From NCBI GenBank assembly GCA_024663395.1, contig JANFAH010000037.1:310001-374000 (forward strand): a stretch of DNA of 64,000 nucleotides, read 5' to 3'. The translations under genes and the position numbers were made by a program. Each line of letters starts with the position of its first letter. Position 1 is the stretch's first letter. Under the pieces are notes generated by a model that ran no database searches, was not told the DNA's origin, and saw only the letters and a list, made by a program, of their open reading frames with translations. This stretch comes from Pisolithus tinctorius (Eukaryota > Basidiomycota > Agaricomycetes > Boletales > Pisolithaceae). This document shows, piece by piece, positions 46,456 to 58,700 of the stretch.

Positions 46456-47668
46456 CGAGAAATGGATATTACTGTAATTTCGCAAGTTTGAGCTTTGGTT
46501 TGAGGCTGAGGGTGTAGTTGAGGTGGTGGTAATGGTTAGTTCGAAATTTGACGCCATCAACACGTTGCAGCTGGTGCACGGACCGACTGCCAGATTTAGA
46601 GCGCATTGCCCCTGTGTTTCTGCTGGTCTATGAATATGGTCCCTCGCTCCGAATGATATCGATCCCATGCCAACCAGACCAGGTGCCTTCGTTGATGATT
46701 TCTTCAGCCCTCACCTCTCTACCGTCCCTGGCGCCAAACTCGACCCATTCACCGGGTTCATCACCACCCCACCGTCTTCACTCCCAACAGGCAGCCCGCC
46801 AGATTTGCGAATCATGATCCCGACGATCGATACTATGATGTTCACCGGCAGATTCCCATGACGGACGCTGCGCTGCAGCTCGCCTTGGTTTCAGAAGCAG
46901 ATAGTATGACTATGACTTGGTCGCAAGCGCAGCGGGGGCAGATAACTATGGAGAATCGGATTTCATTATCGAGCCGAATGCTTCGAACGGGTACATATGG
47001 GTTTGGCGCCCTTTGGTGAGACGTTTACTCGATGGCTTGAGGCCTAAAACGGGGATGACAACCTTCCTTGGACATGTCACCACGCTGACTCTCGGACAGA
47101 CGTCATTGTACAGAAACAACGCGTTGTAGCATTACCCGTTTCAAGAACTATGACACACTATCTACGTCCCGTGCCAAGATCCATGGAAGTGCTAGTTTGA
47201 TGTATTGACATGGGGCCCTGCCTGTATGTGCAAGCTAGCGGAATCCTGTCGCAAACTTGATATCATCGTTTTCTCGTCGGGCTGCTCGACATTGAGGGGA
47301 CACGAGAAGCAGAGGTTCCAAAAGAGATGACCATACTACGGAGCACTTCTAGGGCTCGGAGCTTAAATACCAATGCGGTTGTGTCAGGAAGCTTCGACGT
47401 TGGGACACCAATGTCACCGATTCATCAGTGACACTCGGAGTACTCACCAATAAGTTTGGATTTGACATCCTAACAGTTTCTGAGCGCAGTGCTCACTCGA
47501 TAGGAACTCACCTTCACATCCAAGTCATGCGAGAGGTATGAGAGGTATACTGTCGGCGTGCTAGTCAATCCCGGCTTCGAATATCATCATGGCAATATGA
47601 AGACTACGTTTTTGAATCATCCTGAAGTCTGCGGAAAGCAGGTTAAAGCAAGTGAGCACCAATCACCT
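46456..47668. other. intergenic, no supported gene
   Basis: Plus-strand frames at 46667-46861 (RPGAFVDDFFSPHLSTVPGA) and 46917-47129 (GYIWVWRPLVRRLLDGLRPK) read plausibly but join no clear gene. CpG content is normal. The NLR2 promoter should lie in the first 100-200 bp. Confidence 0.3.
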
Positions 47669-48749
47669 TCACGCGTGGAAATCCACCACAGTCGTCCCAA
47701 TCCCCAAGCTCTCCGCCTTGGACACTACATACCTCGCAATAGCAACATCCTGTAACCCAATGCCCACCGACTTGAACACCGTCACGTCACCCTTCCTCAT
47801 TTGAATCTCTTCCAGCCCGTCTTTACAATCCCATTTCTCCACCAACCGTCCAATCTCGACCATATCCCCAGCATTCAGACCGGCAGCGATGAGTTCTCCG
47901 GCCTCGATCGCACCTGCTTCGATTGAATCGACGACGATCGTCTCTGCCCGGCTAATGAGACCACAGTCTACTTCGACCATGTTCGGCTTGAAGCTCCCCA
48001 CGAGATTTAGGTGTGTTCCAGGCGATACCCACTCAGAGGGGAAGAGTGGTTGAGTGGATGATGTTGCCGTGCAGATCACATTCGCATGACCTACGGCGCT
48101 TCGGACGTTGGTCGTGTCGTCCAACGCAAGTCCTTCGAGTGAGACGAGAGGGTGAGATTGACGCAATACAGACAACAGGTTTTCCAACCGTGCATTCATC
48201 GAACGATTGACGATGGTACATCGCTTGAGGGACGGAAATGCACGGATATGAAGATCCACATGGGCCTCGATCTGTTTCCCAGCGCCGAAGGCGACCAACG
48301 AGCTAGGCGGTTCGGAAAGGAGTAAGCGTGTTGCGAGGACAGAGCCTATTAGGTGCCTGAGCATTGCTAGACGTTTAGAAGATGCATATATGAGATGAGT
48401 CCATACCAGCGGCAGTCCTCAAGGCTGTCAGTGCACTCGCGTTGACGATCGCCTCCACACGCCCGGATTCCTCGTCCAGGAGAATGGTCGAAGCGGGCAA
48501 ACCACGCTTATCGTTGGCAGATGTAGGTACAGAAACGACCTTGATCGCAGTTCCGACGTCCTCAACCCGTGAGGGCATAAACAGAGCCGTGTGATGGGAC
48601 ATGGTAATGCTTGTCCTTTGCGGCGACGCATAGTGCGATCCCGATGAGAGGCGACGAAATACAGAAGCCATGAGGGCCTCGAGCTCTGCTGATGGCAAGG
48701 CGGCAGTGATTGTGTCCACATCCTGAGCAGAGAGTACGAGAAGCGACAT
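47669..48749 (-). CDS. ornithine cyclodeaminase / mu-crystallin family protein
   Basis: Two exons, 48407-48749 and 47669-48366, with a 40-bp GT-AG intron in phase, give 346 residues from ATG MSLLVLSAQDV, the usual family length. Visible features: LPASTILLDEESGRVEAIVN near residue 85, the ALRTAAAM helix, the Rossmann NAD(P)-binding loop VAFGAGKQIEAHV near 138, and the family signature GTHLNLVGSFKPNMVEVD near 235. The family covers ornithine cyclodeaminase, ketimine reductase and related dehydrogenases; the substrate cannot be told from sequence. No stop or frameshift, and normal CpG, so this is the best intact host gene in the window. It sits between the NLR2 promoter side and the orphan gene at 49.2 kb. 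Confidence 0.9.
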
Positions 48750-49235
48750 CGCAGGGTGCGATCACAGTAGCCGGCTGTTTCTGGACGCCTTCTGCGTGTT
48801 GTCCGCAGCAACTGCCAGCGTGATGCAGGAGACAATTGTGATCGAATAAGATTCGCAGGCACCGGCCGAAGCTGTGCTGTGGGTTTCGACCTTTCTCGGT
48901 CTGTCGGTGATCAGCCCCCCCCCCCCCGCTTCGCCATATCACATCACGTGACATGCTGGCATGAATGTGGCAGTAAAAAAACTATGACTACTGGTGATGC
49001 ACTCCATATGTGTGCCATAAATATAATAGATGTAAGTCATGTGGTGTCTCTTGCTTTTTTACAGGATTATGTACTCAACAATCACTGCGGAAACGAGATT
49101 CTGTCTAGAGACACTTTAGATCGTGCCAGACTAGCTACCTGTACTAAAAATGTACCTAACTAGATGCCCATATGAAATCCACAGTTTGGAAATATCTGAG
49201 GGTTTTCCTGTACTAAATCCAGACTACAAGAACTC
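48750..49235. other. promoter-side spacer
   Basis: A 13-14 base C-run lies at about 48917-48930. A small plus-strand exon-like piece (DYVLNNHCGNEILSRDTLDR, 49063-49160) could be a 5' exon of the next gene, but it ends in TAG. No promoter motif is recognised. Confidence 0.3.
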
Positions 49236-50328
49236 TTGGAGAACCTTCAGGAATATCTAGACATACGATTTCGTGGCACATCACATGTCTGTACCAAATC
49301 CATAAGCCAAACAGATCAACATATCATCTGTTTGTACCCTGCTGACTTCTTACTTGCCCGCATGCTAATTGCCTCCAGACAGACTGATGCATTCATTTCT
49401 CGACGTTGGAACACACTTTCGCCCACCTGTCCGTACATCATGATGCATTCCAGACAGCTCATCGACACTTTGCGAAAAATTTCTCCAAGGCTCTCACCAA
49501 CCCATACCATGGCCAACTTGATATCACTCCAGCTTCCTATCACACACCCTGGAACCTATCGTGTCAGCTTCACACTGCCAACATCTGGTGTTTTGGTATG
49601 TGATTCGTCCAATGATATCTATGATCTAGACTCATTCTTATTCTCTAAGACTCTCGAGATAACGACCATACTTCCTGTCCAATGTGAACGTGCTCAAGTA
49701 CAAACTGATCCCATGTTAGATGTCAAGCAGGATGCAGGTGAGCTCGTCACCAATAATATTTGTTATTTTTACTACAATCTAGCCAATCTTTCTGACACAA
49801 GCTCCAGAACTCTCCAAGATCTTCAAGTCTCGGGACCATGGTGAACTTGAACCCATACACACCTCTGACTGTGGCGAGAAATCTCTCACCTTGTCGCTCT
49901 TCAATACCCCAGTGAAAGCTATGTTGAACAACAGGGCTGGTAGGTCCAACAGTAATGCCTGTCTCAAGGTGCTGATGTTCGTTCCACTAGATGTCAATGA
50001 CAGTGTTACCGAGCCAGAGAGCGAGGACAAGAACATCAAGACTGCTTTGGCCCATGTGCAGTTATTCATTCTCTCTGTCTGCTCATCCACCAACAGATTA
50101 ACGCAGGGCGATGGCCTTGCAACGTTCCACCACCAATTACTATCATCACAACGATCGTCGTGCTCACAAGAATCAGTTAGCACCTTTGTTCTCATGAGGT
50201 GTATGGAAGCGCTATATGGAGATTTGTTGCCTCAGTTCACCCAGCTCAATACCCATTCCAAGTGTCCGCATTCCCCCACTCCACCTGCATTGAAAACACC
50301 CAAATGTCTCAAGGGTGAAGGGAATTAA
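49236..50328 (+). CDS. orphan gene, about 340 residues, two exons seen
   Basis: Exon 49236-49737 joins exon 49808-50328 through a 70-bp intron (GTGAGC...CTCCAG) with matching phase; total open frame 340 codons, stop TAA. The codon at 49236 is not ATG, so translation starts at an internal Met (about residue 43) or in an undetected upstream exon. Segments: SPRLSPTHTMANLISLQLPI, YRVSFTLPTSGVLVCDSSND, ELSKIFKSRDHGELEPIHTS, and a helical stretch, IKTALAHVQLFILSVCSSTN. No known domain. It lies 160 bp upstream of the Tnp2 transposase in the same orientation, so it may be a second gene of that CACTA element or unrelated host sequence. No internal stops. Confidence 0.5.
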
Positions 50329-50489
50329 TTGCATGCACTTATGTGTTGTAGATAAAAAGAACAAATACTTGAATTGAGTTCGCCATAACCCAACAGATAT
50401 TTTGTGACCTATAAGGTACATATATGCATTGATGCCTGGCCACCGACTTAAGGTACACACGTCTCTCTAACCATCCCCAGCTCGGAGCC

Positions 50490-52014
50490 ATGCCCAAGGT
50501 TTGTCCATGCAACTGCAAGAGTCACAACTGCAAGGGCAAACTAGTTGACTATGATACGAGACGTATGCATGAACGCACAGACTGGTGGGAGAGGACATCC
50601 ACTTCACAGACCATCCATCGTGGTTTGATCGTCCCCCATGTTCCGAGCAACCCACCCTCTCTCATCCGGCCTTATCCAATGAGGGGTGCTATTTTATCCC
50701 CCATATCACATTTTCCAGATCCCCCCCTGAGCTCTGCCTCAGCTGTCGAGCAGGAAATGCTTGACCACGGTACGCTTACTCAAGAAGATATTGATATACA
50801 GGTCTATGGCAGTGAGCTACCAAACCTAGGGCCCAACTTCCATTCTCCGCAATCCCTCCTTGCTGCTGCTGACTATTATGAGGCATATAATGCAGTCATG
50901 GTGGCAGGTGCTCAGCCCCTGACCGCATATCATGCATATCACCTACCGCCTGACCCTGAGGGACATGCCCTCGAGTGTGCGATGGATAATGCATTCGCAG
51001 AGATCCAGCAGCAGGTGCCATCAGATGACCCACCCTCCCAGGGGCAATCAGCAGAGTTGGATGACGAGATCCCAGACGTCGACTTCGAACTAGATGACAA
51101 CGCAGATTTACTGGATGCCATCAATCACCAAGAAGTGTCAGAAGATGTCCCAGATCTGTTTTGGATGGGCAATAATCCAAGATCGGGCTGTTGGAACATA
51201 AAGTGCCACTGTCTGTTGGTACTTAGGTGCGATGCTAGTGTGCTTACATAAGCACAAAAAGCGTACATACCTGTAGTATTTTCTACTAGTATTCCCTCAG
51301 TAGTTTGTTCACTACTGAGGGTAAGTTCATTCATATTACAAGTATTCTACTATACTGACATCCTGTAGTAGTCTACAGGTACATTAATACACTCAGTAGC
51401 TTGTTCACTACTGAGGTAGTCTACAGATCTTTCAACACGGGCATTAGCTTCGAAGATCTATCGACACTGCCGGTGTACCTTCTGGTTGTCTACATGATGA
51501 CGACCTGGCTTCACCTGCAGTGGCATCTCCCTTGTGCAGCATGCAATGCTGTCCTTGGCATCTTGTCATGCCTCATTCTCGCTCTGTGTCCTAGCCTCTC
51601 CCCACCGTTCGTCACACTACCATCAGCCATGAAGGTCCTGGGTCTCAATCTTCAAGTCTATGAACTTCCTTGCTGTCCCTCGTGCTGCGAAGTGTATCCA
51701 CCTGTTGGTTTACTCCACACACAAGACAAATGCACTCCCTGTAATATGTCGCTTTTTTTACCTGATCAGACGAAGCATGGACTGCTCCATTCCAAGAAGG
51801 TTCCGTGCATGAAATATCCTTATCTCTCCCTATCAGAACAGATACAATCTATTTTAACTATCCCGGGTGTCGAGGACTCGTTAGATGAGTGGCACACATG
51901 ACCGCACTTGCCCAGTTACTATTCAGATATTTTCGATGGCGAAATATGCCATGTCAAACTCAAGGCACCCGACGGAACCCTTTTTTTTGCTAATGGCCCC
52001 CATGATAAACACGG
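50490..52014 (+). pseudogene. Tnp2-type transposase, N-terminal part
   Basis: ATG at 50490 starts a Cys-rich leader (MPKVCPCNCKSHNCKGKLV). An acidic region follows (DDEIPDVDFELDDNADLLDA), then the conserved N-terminal block (LSTLPVYLLVVYMMTTWLHL; CPSCCEVYPPVG; KYPYLSLSEQIQSILTIPGV). The solo LTR at 51189-51437 sits between NNPRSG and ISFEDL; removing it plus one TSD leaves the frame open. At 51899-51901 TGA replaces Arg in WHT*PHLPSYYSDIFDG. The frame then continues (KLKAPDGTLFFANGPHDKHG) up to the Gypsy-A border. Tnp2 transposases cut and paste CACTA elements. Confidence 0.85.
51189..51437 (+). repeat. 249-bp solo LTR with two hairpins, TSD CGGGC
   Basis: TGTTGGAAC...TTTCAACA ends, flanked on both sides by CGGGC (51184-51188 and 51438-51442). 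It contains two hairpins, CCTCAGTAG...CTACTGAGG (about 51294 and 51395), each followed or preceded by a CTACAG word. Related to 29118-29349. Confidence 0.92.
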
Positions 52015-52984
52015 TGTAGGGAGCCATATACTCCCTGAGGCTGGAACAGGAATCTGTCACTAAATTCTGCAGGCCTCTACGACAAACCCATTTTGGAATT
52101 TTTCCTGCTCGTGACCTCGTGTTTCCTCCCAACCCCTGTCACCTTCGGAGTTTCTACCGACCTTCTGCATGTCACTCAGTCATCAAAATGCTGATCTGGA
52201 AATTCTGCATTCACGCAGAGTCGTCTGGAATTCAGTAGCTGTGCCTCCCCTCAGCCATGTCACCAGTCATCCATGCCACTTTCCTCTAAAAAACTCCGGA
52301 TTCCCCTGTTGCCCTAAATTCCGCAAGCTGGACTTCGTGCCAGTATGCTATGCTCTGCCCTCCTGTGCCACTCAGCTCCACCTCCCTCTTGTACGCATAC
52401 TCTCATTCTGTTGGAAGATACCCCTTACCGTTGTCCCGCTCTTGCTCTCATCTACTACCCAACAGTCTATTTCACGTGCATCTGTATTTCGCTGACATCT
52501 GACGTCCCTTCCTTTATTTTCTGGTCTTTTAGTTTTCCTGCCCCACCTTACTCTGACTCATACCTACTTTCCCTGTACTATATAATTCCGCCATGATGTC
52601 GGAAATATACCACCCACCTTTTGAGTCGCTATCTGTGTGTGTTCTGCGAGTTCGAGAGTTTCTAGAGTCTAAAGTGCGTATATAGAGTCTGCTGCGTCTT
52701 CAGTGTCCCCAGAGGTCTTTGTGTCTCCTGTGTCCCTTTCGCTTCGAATTTGCTCCTCTTGACGTGTAGCGACCCCTTGGAATTTCATATACCCATCTTG
52801 CTGTTCCTCATGCATCTACATCTGCCCAGAATTAAATTCCGCGACTCTTGCTCGAATTTCCCCACTGCTTCTAAGCCCTTTCTTGACCTCTCCTTCCACA
52901 CAGTACCCCTTGGGACAATCCTAGGGAATTCTCCCTTCACCCTTCCTCTAGTCGCACACTTCCCAGAAGTTGTGTCCCACAACA
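52015..52984 (+). repeat. Gypsy-A 5' LTR
   Basis: 970 bp. It differs from the 3' LTR mainly by scattered transitions and by lacking a 29-bp segment present at about 62102-62130. Confidence 0.9.
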
Positions 52985-53120
52985 TTTTGGAGCCCACCAC
53001 GAGGGGTCTGTAGATCTGGAAAGGAGATCCTTACGACCCACTCGTCAAAGAACCAAACTCGAAGAGCTCCTAGAGCCCTTCTGCAGACTATCTATTTCTT
53101 CATCAGAAATCCTAATCCCA

Positions 53121-55712
53121 GTGGCTGATCCTAGAGATATTTCAGAGCCACACTCGTCAGACTCAGATCTCGGTTTAGACGAGATCTTTCGGAGCCCAGA
53201 GTCCCCAGCGTTTTACCCAGCGTTTCCAGGAGGTTTTGACTTTGACGAACCTTTTGATCCTCCCTCCGACCATCAAGAACTTTCACCCCTTTCAGAACTG
53301 ACTCCTTCATCACCCTCGTCATCCAGTGATTCAGAACTAGCCGCTGAACAGCTTCTCCTTCCTTCCTATTCTCTAATCGCAAATTCCGCTATCACCCTTT
53401 CTACCCAAATACCCATACAGAATACTCTTGTCTCGACTCTCTCAAATTCTGCTCCCATCATTCCCCGAATTCCGAGCCAGATCCCTGCACCACCTCGCAT
53501 AATGTCTGGAGCAAAAGATATGCCGCTCAGGGGTTCCAACAAAGCCCCGAAGTTTTCTGGGTGTACTGAAGATATCACCCGCTACCTCGAAGACGTTGAA
53601 CAACTCTGTCTCGATGCTGGTCTTGTTTCCGGAAAAGATAAGATCCACTGGGTCATTCGTTATGCTGACCACAACGAGGCGGAATTTTGGTCCACCTTAG
53701 ATGCTGCAACCGACGGCTTTGATGATTGGGACGCTTTCTCCAAAGAGCTCCTGAACTACTATCCAGGTGCCTTGGTGAAAGATCGTCATTATACCAAAGC
53801 TGACCTCGAAACTTTACTCTACCATCAGGTTCAGAAGCCTATGGAGTTGCTGGAAGATCTTGGGAAATACGTCCAAGAATTCTGATGTATCCTTGGCCTC
53901 GTCCAGAAGAAGAAGAAACTCCCTGAGGACTACACCAATGAGAAATTCCTTGAGGGGTTTCCCCCGAGGTTTCGGAATTCCTTGCTCACATGATTGCAAC
54001 TCTCTGACCTAGATCATGACATCGACGAACCATGGAAGTTCGATACTGTCTACAAACATGCCAACTACCTCCTCAGTGGGGCCAAACAGAACCTCCCTCA
54101 ACCAGACTCATTGGCACTGTTTCCCCAGAATTCCGCTCCATCTTCCTCGCCGGCTGTTCCTACTATCCTGAAGCAAGAGTATGTCCACGTCACTCAGCAA
54201 CCTGTTTCTACCCCACCCACCCAACAAGGTCAAGAAGGACAATTCCATCGTTCCTTCGATCCACGGTGTTTCTTCTGTGGAGGAACAGATGGGCACAGAA
54301 CTGCAGAGTGTGCGCTGTGTCACGAATACGTACAAGCTGGGAAATGCTCCCTGATTGGAGGGAGAGTTTTCATGCCAGACAGCTCTGATATTCCTAGGAC
54401 AGCTGCAGGTCGTAATTTCAAGGAAAAGATCGATAACTTCCTCGCCATGCGCGACTCAATCATTGCCTCAGCAAACCTCATCTCAGTTCAGCGACCCAGC
54501 CAGCAGTCAACCTCATCCCGCAGGCGTGAAACTCCTCCCCATCTTGTCAGCACAATGTTCTTCAGCAACGAAGATGTTTTGGAATACCAAGTCGACCTAC
54601 ACCCCTCTTCCTATCTAGTCGACGAAAACCTAGAGGAGGATGCTGATGAAGAAGACCAATGTGCCTTAGCAAGGGCTTATGCGCAGGTAGAAGAGTTGAA
54701 GAACGCTATCAAGAAAAAGAAGACAGCTCACTTCGACGGTGTAGAAGTCCCAGTTCGTCGTCAAAGGCCGGCACTAGCAGTCCCAGTGTCGGCCAACGTG
54801 CCGGTGCCTCCTATCCCAGTCAGTAATTCCGCTCCAGGTAACCCCGCCTCGTCTTCGGAAGCCCCAACAGCTGGAAAAACTCCGGTTGCTCCTAATCTTA
54901 CAGACCTCTGGAAACTTAAGCCAACTACAAATTCCGCACCCCAATTCCATTACCAAAGCAGTTTTGATGAGGCTGCAGCAACCAAGCGGATCGTAAACCA
55001 AGTCTTAGACGCAAAAATGGAAATCTCTACTAAAGATCTATTAGCTGTCAGCCCAGAGATTCGCAAGCAGATCAGAGAACTAGCTGTGATGAAGAAGATA
55101 ACTATTGGGAGTTTAGAAACTGCATCAGATGTGACTCCCTCGGCTGCTTGGGCATCCTATGAGCAGTACTGGGTCAGAGACACAGAAGGGAAGTGCGTGG
55201 GCCTTGCTACAGCTCCCTTACGTGCTGTCGACGGGATCTTGATGGACAAACTCCATGTTGAATGTATTTTGGACAGCAGATGCCAGGTAGTGGCCTTGCG
55301 ATGGGAGTTGTGGGAAGCCTTAGAGGCCCCTCTCCATACTGACATGACCATGACTCTGGAGGCCGCTAACCAATCTAAAGAAAGCACCCTTGGGGTCATA
55401 GAGAATGCCACTTTGCGCATAGGAAACGTCGAGGCTCATCTACAAATCCAGGTCGTTGATCGCGCACCTTTCAACTTACTTCTTGGTCGACCCTTCTTCT
55501 GCCTACTCTCCAGCGTCCTTCGTGATTTCCCTGATGGAGAACAGTCTCTAGAAATCCGCGACCCTAATTCCAGGAGACAAGTTTTAATTCTGACACGACC
55601 TCGCAACAGACTGCAACCCCTTCCACATTTCGTAAATTCCAAAGACGAAGAAGACTTCTTTGTGCGAAAACAAATGCGTCGCCACATGAATCCACCCGAA
55701 CAGGGTTTTTAG
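53121..55712 (+). pseudogene. Gypsy-A gag-protease
   Basis: One frame from about 53000; no ATG is evident at its 5' end, and the first clear gag sequence is near 53121. A Pro/Ser-rich leader is followed by the gag core (APKFSGCTEDITRYLEDVEQ, NEAEFWSTLDAATDGFDDWD), the CCHC knuckle CFFCGGTDGHRTAEC (about 54265-54310) and a retropepsin-like domain. Its active site reads DSR (LHVECILDSRCQVVALRWEL, 55272-55280) where DSG or DTG is required, followed by LLLGRPFF. Internal stops are TGA at 53883 and 53991. It ends at TAG 55710-55712, immediately after a G-GGT-TTT heptamer. Not active. Confidence 0.88.
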
Positions 55713-58700
55713 TATCGGTCGAGGACCCGTACGATCTGCGAGGAGACCAGGACTGCGCCTTCTCTGTGTGTTCACTTTATGTTTCTGACCCGCCTTTATA
55801 CCCTTTGAAGTCTTCCATGTTTTTACCCACAGACACTGTCATAAATTCCGCTGCGGCCTTTATCTACGACTTATGAGGCAACATTACACCCCCAGTCGAC
55901 CCCTTTGACACCAGTTCCGTTTCCCCGACTGATCCTTTCTTGTTCTCAACCGCTACTACCATTTCTCCACTGACAATTTCTGCCTTATGCTCTACTTATC
56001 AGTTCGATCCCATTTATCATGTCTTAAAGTACAAACCTGTAGCGAGGAAGGTGAGGCCGGTACCGACGTTGATGCCAGCAGAATTCCGGGTAGAGCGTCG
56101 GGAGGCCAAAGACCCACTCGCAGATCTGCCTGTTTTACCTACTCATCCCCCTCCGTTCATGCCAGGTTCCAGGTTTACTCAGGAAAGAGCTGACGAGCTC
56201 AATTTGGACCTGGTAAGGTTCCTTTGGCCTACGGAATTAGACCTAGTACAGTGGTTAGTCAGGGAGCAAGAAGATGCCTTTGCTTGGGACGCTTCGGAAA
56301 GAGGGACCTTTCAAGAAGACATGTTCCCGCCCCTGAAGATACCTATGCTAGCACACAAGCCTTGGGTTGAGCGGAATATTCCCATTCCTCCTGCTATTTT
56401 CCGTGAAGTCGTTAATATCATCAAGGAAAAGATTTCCGCGGGGGTTTATGAACCATCTACTTCGTCTTACTGCTCAAAATGGTTCTGCATAGTCAAGAAG
56501 GACGGAAAATCTCTGTGCCTCATACATGACTTACAACCTCTAAACGCTGTTTCTATCCAGGACTCAGCCATTCCCCCCTTCGTCGATTCGATTGCTGAAG
56601 CCTTCACTTGTCATTCGGTCTACAGAATTTTAGATCTTATGGTTGGATATGATCATCACACCATACACAATGATTACCGCGACCTCACTACCTTCCAAAC
56701 TCCTATAGGTACTCTTCGACTCACCAAACTTCCTATGGGCTACACGAATGCTATCCAAATTTTCCACAGAGACATCTGTTGGATTTTAAAAGACGAAATT
56801 CCAGAAGTCACCATCCCATTCATCGACGACTGTCCCATTAAAGGCCCCAAATCTCGCTACCAAAATCCTGATGGGACCTACGAAACGATTCCACAGAATT
56901 CCGGGATTAGACGCTTCATCTGGGAGCACCTGCAGACTGTCAACCGGGTCTTACACCGTCTACGTCATGCAGGAGCCACCGTCTCAGCAAAGAAATGCGT
57001 CATTGCTGTGCTGTCCATCATAGTGGTTGGGCATAAGGTGTCATTCGAGGGTAGAATTCCAGATGAAACTAAAGTCCAGAAGATTAAAGATTGGCCTTAT
57101 TGCGCAAACATTACTGAAGTACGTGGATTTTTAGGTCTCTGCTCTTACTGCAGGATCTTCATCAAAGACTTCGCCAAACATGCCCGTCCCCTCGTCGAAC
57201 TGACCAAGAAGGATGTCCCCTTCGAATTCTGTGATGAACATAGGGAAGCCATGGAGTATCTTTGACGGGCGATCGTCTCGTCCCCTGCATTGCGAACTAT
57301 TGACTATAATTCCGAAAGGAAGGTCATCTTAGCAGTCGACACTTCTAACATCGCTGTCGGGTACCTCCTCATGCAGGAAGGGGAAGACGGAAGACGCTAC
57401 CCTGCTAGGTTTGGCTCAATAACCCTCAATGATCGCGAACGTCGCTACAGCCAAGCTAAGCTGGAGCTATTTGGACTGTTCCATGCTTTGCACGACATCC
57501 GACTTCATATCTTCGGTGTGCAGAATTTAGTTGTCGAGGTGGATGCACGATATATCAAAGGGATGATTAACAATCCCGATCTACAGCCTAATGCGACCAT
57601 AAATTGTTGGATTGCCGGAATTCTCTTATTTGACTTCAAGCTTGTACATGTTCCAGCACTCAAGCACACAGCGCCAGATGGACTGTTGAGGAGGCCGAAA
57701 GCAGAAGAAGATGAGGAGGGAGACGAGGACTATGAGGATTGGATAGATGAGTGTGGGGCTTTCGCGGTCGAGCTCTTGAATCATAGGGAAGTGCATTTTG
57801 AGTCTCAACCTTACCTCTTGGAAATTCCAAGCATCGTGTCAGACTCATCTCTCCCCCTGTCACAGAGTCTAGGAATCTTTACCGCCAAAGAATCGATACC
57901 TGGAGTCCTTGAGACCGAAATTCCGAGGTCAGAAAAAGCGAAACAGAGGGAAGAGAGGATGAGAGTGGTAAAGGAGTTTTTGGAGACAAAGAAAATGCCA
58001 GAAGGGTTGGGAGAGGCGGAATTGGAAAGCCTAGTGCATCTTGCAACTCAGTATTTCGTGAAAGGAGGAGAACTGTGGAGGAAGGATCCCCAGGGGCAGC
58101 ATCAGCTAGTGGTACCCTCACACAAACGCCTTGGGATTCTCCACCAGGCCCACGATGACCTAGGGCACAAGGGTATCTTCTTGACTTGCATGCGTTTGCT
58201 GACTTGCTTTTGGTGGCCCATGCTAGAGCAGGACGTCCGTTGGTATGTTAAATCATGCCACGAGTGCCAGATCTGCTGTTTGGACCACATTCATATCCCG
58301 CCAGTCATTGCTATTCCCGAACCCCTATTTTACAAGGCATATATGGACACGTTCTTAATGCTGAAGTCGAACGGCTTTCGCTATGTCACCCAAGCCTGCT
58401 GTTCACTCACCAGTTACCCCGAATGGGCTATGCTTTGTGCAGAGACAGGCAAGTCCATTGGAAAGTTCATCTTCGAACAGATTCTGTGCCATTGGGGTGC
58501 CGTTGCGGAGATTGTCACAGATAACGGGGGACCATACATTCTCACTCTCAACTGGCTCTCCAAGACCTTCGGAATTTGTCACATATGCATCTCTCCTTAT
58601 AACTCACAGGCTAACAGAGTTGTTGAATGGTGGCATTTTGATGTAAGAGAGGCGATGGTAAAAAGTTGTAGTGGGGAAGTGTCGAGGTGGTCGGAAGTTG

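Noticed and set aside
48917..48930. C-run as a regulatory element
   Set aside because: A simple homopolymer with no supporting context, and prone to sequencing error.
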